Below are positions 5,785 to 10,289 of a stretch of DNA of 10,289 nt, in pieces; the stretch's first letter is position 1, and each line of letters starts with the position of its first letter. A model generated the notes under the pieces. That model was not told where the DNA came from, searched no databases, and saw nothing but the letters and a program-made list of their open reading frames with translations. A program made the translations under genes and the position numbers. Source of the DNA: CAWBRT01 sp050015355 (GTDB lineage: Bacteria > Acidobacteriota > Terriglobia > Terriglobales > Acidobacteriaceae); the NCBI GenBank assembly GCA_050015355.1, contig JBEKBO010000146.1:1-10289 (forward strand), given 5' to 3'.

Positions 5785-6889
5785 AAAACCTCCTCGCTGT
5801 GAACGGGCTAAATTCGGCGCCGAGCCGGCCAGCCAAGATCTGCGGCGCCAACCCGAACGCGTGGTTCGGCGCCAGCGTCACGCCGGAATGGCAAGCGGCG
5901 ACGAAGGCGCTGGGGGCACTGCGGGACTGCTCGTAGATCGGGAATCCGTCCGGCGGCATGATCCGGAAACCGGTCCAGGTGCGCACGACGTTGAGCGTCG
6001 CCAGCTGCGGGAACACCTGGATCGCCCTCTTCGCGATGACCGCGCTGAGGGACTGGTTGGTCAGAATAGAATCCGACAGGGCTTCAGTGCTGGATCCGAT
6101 CTTAATGCCGCCCTCATCGCCCTGGCAGATGACGGTGGAGGCGTAAGGGAAGAACGGGGCGCATTTTTCGGTGACGAGGACCTGTCCTTTGTCTCTCTTC
6201 AGCGGACAGGCCATCCCGACCATCGGCGCCAATCGCTGGTTGTCGATTCCAGCCGCTAGGATCACCTTTCCGGCCTGCACTTCCCCCCAGTCACCGATGA
6301 TCCTGAAACCCTCGGGCGTCGGCTCGATGGTCCGCACACCGTGGTTGGCACGGTATTGACAACCCCGCGCCGCCACGGCCGCATGCAGGGCAAAGAAAAG
6401 CCGCAGCATGTTCACATGACCGTCCTTCGGGCAGAAAATCGACCCGGCGACCGAAGGGCCGATGCCGGGCAGGCGTTCGCGGGTCTCGCGGTAGCTCAGG
6501 ACCTCATAATTCGCCGATCGGCCACCGGTTTCGCGGGCAATCTTCTCCCTGGCGTCACGCTGCTGATCCATTTCGGCCTGGGACAAACCGAATGAAAATC
6601 CGCCCATCTGGCGCAGCGCCACATCGATTCCGGTCTCGGCCTCAAGTTCCGAAGCGAATTGCGGCCAGCGTTCAGCCGCAGCCATGCACGCGAGGGCATA
6701 GTCCGGAAAACCTAAACCTTTGCCCTGCACGAACACCAGCGCGAAGTTCGCGCGGGAAGCCCGCAGGGCGAGGTCGCCCTCGTCCAGAATCAGCGGCTTG
6801 ACGCCGGCCCGAGCCAAACCCCAGGCGATGGATACCCCCACCACCCCGCCGCCGATCACAACGTAATCAGACCGTCCAAGATATGCCAT
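5765..6889 (-). CDS. DAO/DadA-type FAD-dependent oxidoreductase, catalytic subunit (OoxB / HcnC-like)
   Basis: A 374-residue protein. A TTG seven codons upstream keeps the frame open, but AAAGGG sits 8 bases before the ATG at 6889, and the FAD motif follows at the expected place: YVVIGGGVVGVSIAWGLA with G13, G15, G18. The DAO family C-terminal FAD contacts are WTGFRIMPPDGFP (305-317) and CHSGVTLAP (333-341). These are typical of HcnC, opine oxidase subunit B and D-hydroxyproline dehydrogenase beta subunits, which oxidise a C-N bond (glycine, opine, or D-4-hydroxyproline) to the imine. It is the first intact gene of the operon and overlaps the small [2Fe-2S] subunit by 20 bases. With the racemase and opine dehydrogenase nearby, a secondary-amine or D-amino-acid substrate is more likely than cyanogenesis from glycine, but this is inference. 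No signal peptide or membrane helix seen. Confidence 0.9.
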   Translation of the reverse strand: MAYLGRSDYVVIGGGVVGVSIAWGLARAGVKPLILDEGDLALRASRANFALVFVQGKGLGFPDYALACMAAAERWPQFASELEAETGIDVALRQMGGFSFGLSQAEMDQQRDAREKIARETGGRSANYEVLSYRETRERLPGIGPSVAGSIFCPKDGHVNMLRLFFALHAAVAARGCQYRANHGVRTIEPTPEGFRIIGDWGEVQAGKVILAAGIDNQRLAPMVGMACPLKRDKGQVLVTEKCAPFFPYASTVICQGDEGGIKIGSSTEALSDSILTNQSLSAVIAKRAIQVFPQLATLNVVRTWTGFRIMPPDGFPIYEQSRSAPSAFVAACHSGVTLAPNHAFGLAPQILAGRLGAEFSPFTARRFCVPQAH

Positions 6890-6899
6890 AAGAACCCTT

Positions 6900-6977
6900 T
6901 CATATTCCAAAGACGATCGCCATGCCGATCAAACCGTCGCCCACCAAGGCCACATCGGAAGTTGTTGCTTCACTCAT
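6900..6977 (-). pseudogene. Remnant of an FAD (DAO-type) enzyme N-terminus, or short leader ORF
   Basis: An ATG at 6977 opens 25 codons ending in TGA at 6900-6902. Residues 7-24 read SDVALVGDGLIGMAIVFG, a beta-alpha-beta start with G-D-G-x-I-G. This parallels the beginning of the adjacent oxidase (SDYVVIGGGVVGVSIAWG) at 10 of 18 positions. It stops 10 bases before the ATG of that oxidase and no SD is evident. It may be the stump of a duplicated oxidase gene whose remainder was deleted. Alternatively it is a short leader peptide that resembles the motif by chance. Confidence 0.4.
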
Positions 6978-7048
6978 TTGAGATGATTTTCAAAGTTAGT
7001 GTTATTGATGGCTGTCATTGCCAAAGTTCCATAAATTCTGGCTCCAAG

Positions 7049-7127
7049 GGTCAATTTAGGCTGCACCATAATATGCGTCAAATGTTTAATTTGTATCTAC
7101 TCATGCATCCATGTTATGGTCTTCGCC
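7049..7127 (+). promoter_or_regulatory. Second copy of the LysR-type promoter region (copy B)
   Basis: Bases 7049-7118 align without gaps to 2218-2287 upstream of the LysR gene (49/70 identical; GTCAAAT, ATGCATC and ATGTTATG conserved). The extended -10 box is TG-T-TATGGT, with TATGGT at 7115-7120. A GTG at 7128 occupies nearly the same place as the LysR ATG in copy A, one base closer. It lies upstream of and divergent to the oxidase operon, where an LTTR that controls that operon would sit. It may also hold the operon's own promoter and operator on the opposite strand, but I cannot assign those boxes. Confidence 0.45.
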
Positions 7128-7265
7128 GTGTTCACTTCTCCCCACCACCGTCCACCCGCGATTCGCCCGACCACTTCTGCTGCGTTCAATTCCGAAGCAG
7201 TGTCGAAAGCGCCATCTGCTGGACTGCGAGCAGGCGAATTGTCGGTTGTGAGTAATCTGGTCTGA
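7128..7265 (+). pseudogene. Possible scar of a lost LysR-type gene
   Basis: The GTG behind promoter copy B opens 45 codons and ends at TGA 7263-7265. The sequence has no recognisable helix-turn-helix, and no other frame gives one. A short stretch (CGATTCGCC...GCGTTCAATTCC...AAGCAGTGT) faintly recalls the start of the intact regulator, but not beyond what chance could produce. I list it because a conserved LTTR promoter with no gene behind it calls for a former gene here. The break with foreign DNA probably lies close to 7130-7260. Confidence 0.18.
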
Positions 7266-7322
7266 GAATTTGATAGGAACGAGGCAAGCGGAACGGGTCA
7301 GGACAGGCTCGGAACAGACGCG

Positions 7323-7668
7323 TTGAATTCCGACAATTATTTGCTAGCTGCGATTGCAAACGAGTGGCTTGCTGAGCTGACGTATGTCTATCCCGGCGAT
7401 CCGAACCCGCGAGACCCAACCAAAGTACCCTGGTCTGCAGCCGCTGAGAGGTTGAGCCGCTTTCTTAACGCTGGGGAAGAAGAAACGTACCTGGGCGTTT
7501 GTGACTTACCCGGCTACCCCTGCCAACGTGTGAGGACTGGTTCGTGGGTTTGTACACCAGCGTCGGCATCAAGGAAGTCCTACAGCTGTCTCCGGAAATT
7601 CGCTAGCCCTGTTAGGAACCAACTCTGTCGTCACAAATCTTGCGTCTTTCCTACGCACTTTCTGGTAA
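7323..7668 (+). pseudogene. Frame-broken remnant of an unidentified small protein gene
   Basis: No single frame is convincing, but protein-like segments succeed one another. Frame of 7323: AIANEWLAELTYVYPGDPNP and SAAAERLSRFLNAGEE. Then from 7486, shifted: RTWAFVTYPATPANV. Then 7526-7606, shifted again: TCEDWFVGLYTSVGIKEVLQ. Then 7603-7668, back in the second frame: LALLGTNSVVTNLASFLRTF, ending at TAA. Read together they would give a protein of about 110-120 residues with several frameshifts. The only start in the first frame is a TTG without an SD. It could be a decayed gene or an assembly with indel errors. I do not recognise a family. The rest of 7266-7718 shows no other feature. Confidence 0.3.
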
Positions 7669-7718
7669 GTCCGGTAGAACTCAGGTGCGAATGAAATCTG
7701 CGCCAGGAGGAACGCCGA

Positions 7719-8330
7719 ATGGAAGTTATCAAGAAGACCGTGGCACCCGTTACCACCGCCCAGCCCGCAACTGCGACAACCCAGACGCCAGTAGTCGTCA
7801 ATAGTGCCGCAAAACCGGCGCCACTCAAACCGCTCGCAATGCCGGATTCCAAGCTCGCCGGCGGGCATAAGGAAACCTCCGAGCCCAAGCCCGAGACGAA
7901 GCCGGGCACGACTGCTGTGCCGACGGCAGCGCCCAAAGTGGAGACGAAGCCGGTCGCTACCGCTTCACAATTGGCTACGACCGGGGCGGGAGAAAAGCTC
8001 GCTGAAAAGAAGCCGGAACATGCAGAATCAAGGGAAAAGTTAGGATCGAAGTTGCGTCGCAAAGGCGACATTCTCAAGTCGCTGCGCGGCGGTGCGCACC
8101 TCGTCCACACGACGGAAGGGCTGTACCGGATGGTCGCGGCAGGCGGTAGCCAGAACCCCGTCAGCAAACGTCGTGTGCTTGCGATGATCTCGCAGAAATT
8201 GCTGACGCGCACGATGGAAAATGGCGAAAGCCGCTACATGCTCGATCGCGACGCTGCGCAGAAAGCCACCGAGAAGAAGGCAGAAGAAAAGCCATCGCCC
8301 AGGGCCGAGGGCTCGCTGCGTCCAGCGTAG
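7719..8330 (+). CDS. Hypothetical protein: disordered Pro/Ala/Thr/Lys-rich N-terminus and small C-terminal domain
   Basis: A 203-residue protein with a clear start: CAGGAGG eight bases before ATG 7719. Residues 1-110 are low-complexity, rich in Pro, Ala, Thr, Lys and Glu, with repeated ETKP/KPET units (59-62, 75-78). They should be unfolded. About residues 113-176 look globular: RRKGDILKSLRGGAHLVH, TTEGLYRMVAAGG, SKRRVLAMISQKLLTRTMEN. The helix-helix-basic pattern would suit a small nucleic-acid-binding or winged-helix domain, but that is a guess. The tail (180-203) is again charged and Lys/Glu-rich. There is no signal peptide or membrane helix. It stands 166 bases before the 55-residue gene, with a REP-like hairpin between, so it is probably a separate transcription unit. 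I do not recognise a family. Confidence 0.72.
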   Translation: MEVIKKTVAPVTTAQPATATTQTPVVVNSAAKPAPLKPLAMPDSKLAGGHKETSEPKPETKPGTTAVPTAAPKVETKPVATASQLATTGAGEKLAEKKPEHAESREKLGSKLRRKGDILKSLRGGAHLVHTTEGLYRMVAAGGSQNPVSKRRVLAMISQKLLTRTMENGESRYMLDRDAAQKATEKKAEEKPSPRAEGSLRPA

Positions 8331-8389
8331 GGCGCCCGGCTCACGCACCAAAGAACGTCAAACAAGGCGGCAACGTTGGCGGAGCAATA

Positions 8390-8426
8390 GGGGTCAGGGA
8401 CTTGCACCAAGCGAGTCACTGACTCC
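8390..8426. repeat. REP-like imperfect palindrome
   Basis: GGGGTCAGGGACT (8390-8402) and AGTCACTGACTCC (8414-8426) are inverted repeats matching at 11 of 13 positions around an 11-base loop. They lie between two same-strand genes. The GGGGTCAG head is common in intergenic REP-type repeats associated with RAYT (Y1) transposases in proteobacteria. No RAYT gene is present in the window. It could also act as a weak terminator for the preceding gene. About 25 bases further, CGCC-GTAA-GGCG (8452-8463) forms a small hairpin with a GNRA loop. Confidence 0.45.
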
Positions 8427-8496
8427 AGCAGAAGTTGACGTATATAGTTTGCGCCGTAAGGCGGTCTACTATCGCCGAGATTATGCGAGGCGCCTC

Positions 8497-8664
8497 ATGT
8501 CCAAGCGGATCACAGTACTCGAACGATCTTTGCGCATTACGGATCTGGAGATTTCGCGGAAAGACGTGGTTGATTTCTTCCGCTCCATCCCTGAGGATGA
8601 TATTGAAACGACCCTGATCAGCGCCGTCGAACTGGGTGTGTTTTGTCTCCAAAGGCGCACATGA
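8497..8664 (+). CDS. Small protein (55 residues) coupled to the nuclease-like gene
   Basis: The ATG at 8497 has GAGG about eight bases upstream. The stop TGA overlaps the next gene's ATG (ATGA at 8661-8664), which implies translational coupling. The sequence starts with a basic strand (MSKRITVLERSLRITDLEIS), followed by an acidic helix with DVVDFFRSIPEDD and a closing hydrophobic helix (TLISAVELGVFCLQRR). There is no signal peptide. The frame is open further upstream (from about 8425, with YSLRRKAVYYRRDYARR before this Met), so a longer product from a rare start cannot be excluded. The tight coupling suggests it binds the following protein or supplies an N-terminal module for it. No known family recognised. 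Confidence 0.65.
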   Translation: MSKRITVLERSLRITDLEISRKDVVDFFRSIPEDDIETTLISAVELGVFCLQRRT

Positions 8665-9797
8665 GCCAGGACACGGAATTTATCCGGCGACAGGTCGAGT
8701 CGGTTTTGAACTCGCTGGATGCTGCCGCCAAGCAGATCCCTGCGGAGATTCAGAAGGCGCTACTGGAGAAAATTGGCACGAAGAACGGGCAGGTGCTCGC
8801 TCCGGTTGAACAAACAGTTAGTGCCGCATCGAAGGCGATGCAGGACAAGATGAAAGAGGTTCGGGCAGTGCTGGACCAGGACATCGACCCGGCAAAGGAG
8901 ACGAGCACGCTTGGGAAGGCATTGAGCACAGTGAAGCAACTGCTCGATCCAAAACGTAGCGATTCCGTTCAGAAGACTTTGGAAGAGGCGGTAAAGACTG
9001 TTACCAAACGTGACGGCGCCTTGGCCAAAGTCGTGAAAGAAGTGGTCGCGGAAACGATCAAACCTCTAGCCGAAGAAGTTGACGCACTGGCCAAAGAAGT
9101 ACGCGGCCAGGAGGCGGCGGAAGAGGCGCTTTCACAAACGACTAAAAAGGGTTTCGATTATGAGGACGATGTTGTCGAGCAACTCCAGGAATGGGCTGAG
9201 TACAACAGCGCCGAGGTCCACGCCATCGGCGGAGATAACCGTCCCGGTGACGTTCTCGTAAAGATTCATGGCGACGGGCTACTCGCGGAACCGGTCACCA
9301 TTGTGGTCGAAGCAAAGGACAAGCAGAACAGTGCTGGCAGAAAGACGATCACTGATACTCTTACAAGGGCGATGGCCGAGCGCAGTGCTAATGCTGCTGT
9401 TTACGTCAGCAAGACGCGAAACGGGTTGGCCGGAGAAATCGGTGACTGGGCCGAGGGCGTCACTGACCGTGGCCCGTTTGTCGCTTGTGTCGCGGAGAAC
9501 CTCGCTTTGGCGTTGCGCTGGCTGCTAATTCACAAGCGCATCGCACACCTTCGGTCCACCACGCCTCAAGTTGATTCTGCTGTGATCGAGGCCCAAGTAC
9601 AGCGAATCCGTACTGCGTTGCAGCGGGTAAAGACGATCAACACACAAGTAACGGAGGTTCGGACCAGCGCGGGCGCGATACAGGATGAAGCGGAAAAACT
9701 TCGAGATGATATCCGGACGGCGCTATCAGAAATTGAGGGCGCGCTTGTAGCGACTCCTGTAACGATCAAGAAAACTGTGACTGCGGCCCGAGCATAG
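8661..9797 (+). CDS. Coiled-coil protein with PD-(D/E)XK nuclease-like core
   Basis: A 378-residue protein. I choose ATG 8661 (AAAGG six bases upstream, ATGA overlap with the preceding gene) over a TTG six codons earlier. Residues 1-155 are helical and heptad-rich with many Lys/Glu (coiled coil). Then a compact core: KKGFDYEDDVVEQL (162-175), GGDNRPGDVLV (190-200) and TIVVEAKDK (213-221). D197 and E217-x-K219 fit the PD-(D/E)XK nuclease active site, and E168 or E172 could be the upstream acidic residue. After the core come alpha/beta segments (AAVYVSKTRNGL, PFVACVAENLALALRWLL), then a second coiled coil (305-365). The layout (coiled coil plus nuclease core with a leading KG...E helix) resembles RmuC and restriction-endonuclease-like proteins, but it is not a clear member of either. 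Likely cytosolic DNA cleavage or binding, possibly defence; biochemical role unproven. Confidence 0.8.
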   Translation: MSQDTEFIRRQVESVLNSLDAAAKQIPAEIQKALLEKIGTKNGQVLAPVEQTVSAASKAMQDKMKEVRAVLDQDIDPAKETSTLGKALSTVKQLLDPKRSDSVQKTLEEAVKTVTKRDGALAKVVKEVVAETIKPLAEEVDALAKEVRGQEAAEEALSQTTKKGFDYEDDVVEQLQEWAEYNSAEVHAIGGDNRPGDVLVKIHGDGLLAEPVTIVVEAKDKQNSAGRKTITDTLTRAMAERSANAAVYVSKTRNGLAGEIGDWAEGVTDRGPFVACVAENLALALRWLLIHKRIAHLRSTTPQVDSAVIEAQVQRIRTALQRVKTINTQVTEVRTSAGAIQDEAEKLRDDIRTALSEIEGALVATPVTIKKTVTAARA

Positions 9798-9802
9798 TTT
9801 TG

Positions 9803-10289
9803 CTACCGAGATACCCTCAATTTGACCTCAGCTGAGCTGTGCTCGAATTCTGCTGTTGAGTCTTTGCGACACATGCGGTACACGTTCTCTCTTTTCCTGC
9901 CTACATCGATTAGGATTCGCCGAAACCCGATGCTATAACAGCCAAGGTCGTGACGGCGGTTCACGGGCAAGCCCACGTACAGAATTTCAGAGACGCCACA
10001 CTTGAGAGCTCGCTCAATCGTTTTTCCGACAAACCCCTCATGGGAAGGGCGGCAGAACATGATTATTGATTCGGGCGGGTATTTATATGTAGTCGCGTCG
10101 GCGATGGTGATTGGGAACTCCTCGAAATCCTGGTGGTATAAGTCAAGCGCTGTGATTGTTAAGCCCAAGTCGGCCAATGCGCGAGCGACGTGGCCCGCTC
10201 CCGCGCCGATTTCGAACAACAGTCTCCCCCTATAATTCGCAGCCATGTACTGGATGAATCTCGGTCGAGGACCGAAGAAACGAATCGCT
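9803..10289 (-). CDS. SAM-dependent methyltransferase-like protein, C-terminal part
   Basis: The frame is open from the right edge to TAG at 9803-9805, giving 161 visible residues. An internal ATG at 10246 is not taken as the start because upstream codons (RFFGPRPRFIQY) read on smoothly. LLFEIGAGAGHVARAL is motif I of class I methyltransferases (E-x-G-x-G-x-G). ITALDLY after the second strand carries the acidic residue that normally holds the ribose of S-adenosylmethionine. Later segments (SIIMFCRPSHEGFVGKTI, GVSEILYVGLP) fit the rest of a Rossmann fold. No DPPY/NPPY or PCQ motif of DNA methylases is visible. It converges on the nuclease-like gene with only five bases between their stop codons. 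Substrate unknown; the missing N-terminus may be informative. Confidence 0.72.
   Translation of the reverse strand, partial: AIRFFGPRPRFIQYMAANYRGRLLFEIGAGAGHVARALADLGLTITALDLYHQDFEEFPITIADATTYKYPPESIIMFCRPSHEGFVGKTIERALKCGVSEILYVGLPVNRRHDLGCYSIGFRRILIDVGRKRENVYRMCRKDSTAEFEHSSAEVKLRVSR

Noticed and set aside
3926..6889. Hydrogen cyanide synthase (hcnABC)
   Set aside because: Subunit types match, but opine oxidase and D-hydroxyproline dehydrogenase have the same make-up, and the racemase, opine dehydrogenase and OccR-like neighbours argue against a glycine-only role; gene symbols are therefore left empty.
7186..7419. 77-codon minus-strand ORF
   Set aside because: No SD, no recognisable motif, and it overlaps the protein-like plus-strand segments.
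8221..8496. Upstream part of a 147-codon plus-strand ORF
   Set aside because: Up to 8330 it is an out-of-frame shadow of the 203-residue protein and then crosses the REP-like hairpin; only the part from ATG 8497 is supported by an SD and the ATGA coupling.
8661..10289. Type II restriction-modification system
   Set aside because: The methyltransferase shows no DPPY/NPPY or PCQ motif in the visible part, is on the opposite strand and has its own converging orientation; the nuclease-like protein has extensive coiled coils unlike simple restriction enzymes.

Overview
The window looks like accessory DNA from a high-GC soil-type proteobacterium (Pseudomonadota). This rests on GC-rich coding regions, strong Shine-Dalgarno (SD) sequences, an OccR/NocR-like LysR regulator and a three-subunit dehydrogenase of the opine oxidase / D-hydroxyproline dehydrogenase / HcnABC type. 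The species cannot be told from the sequence alone.

Left part (1-6977): a mosaic amino-acid or opine catabolic island. From left to right it holds: the N-terminal 237 codons of an opine (octopine/nopaline-type) dehydrogenase, minus strand, running off the left edge; an Asp/Glu racemase-family enzyme (minus); a gene-poor stretch with a 308-bp unit bounded by perfect 15-bp inverted repeats, which ends inside a broken MFS transporter gene (only 41 codons remain); a LysR-type regulator (plus); and a four-gene minus-strand operon. That operon is transcribed from about 6889 to 3274 in the order DAO-type FAD oxidase, small [2Fe-2S] subunit, large FAD/[2Fe-2S] subunit, cysteine-less isochorismatase-like protein. 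The three oxidoreductase genes overlap by 20 and 4 bases and should form one complex. My working picture is uptake by the now broken transporter, stereochemical adjustment by the racemase, and oxidation of a secondary amine or D-amino acid by the complex, under LysR control. The true substrate is not visible.

Junction (6900-7700): a 25-codon copy of an FAD-enzyme N-terminus; a second copy of the LysR promoter region (49 of 70 bases identical, ungapped) with no intact LysR gene behind it; and a frame-broken reading region. This looks like the scar where a second regulator gene was lost and other DNA joined.

Right part (7700-10289): genes of unknown function. There is a disordered Pro/Ala/Lys-rich protein with a small C-terminal globular domain, a REP-like hairpin, a tightly coupled pair (55-residue protein plus 378-residue coiled-coil protein with a PD-(D/E)XK nuclease-like core), and, convergent to the pair, the C-terminal part of a class I SAM methyltransferase-like protein cut by the right edge. 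The coupled pair is the best candidate for an undescribed system. No tRNA, rRNA, CRISPR array or complete transposase gene was seen.
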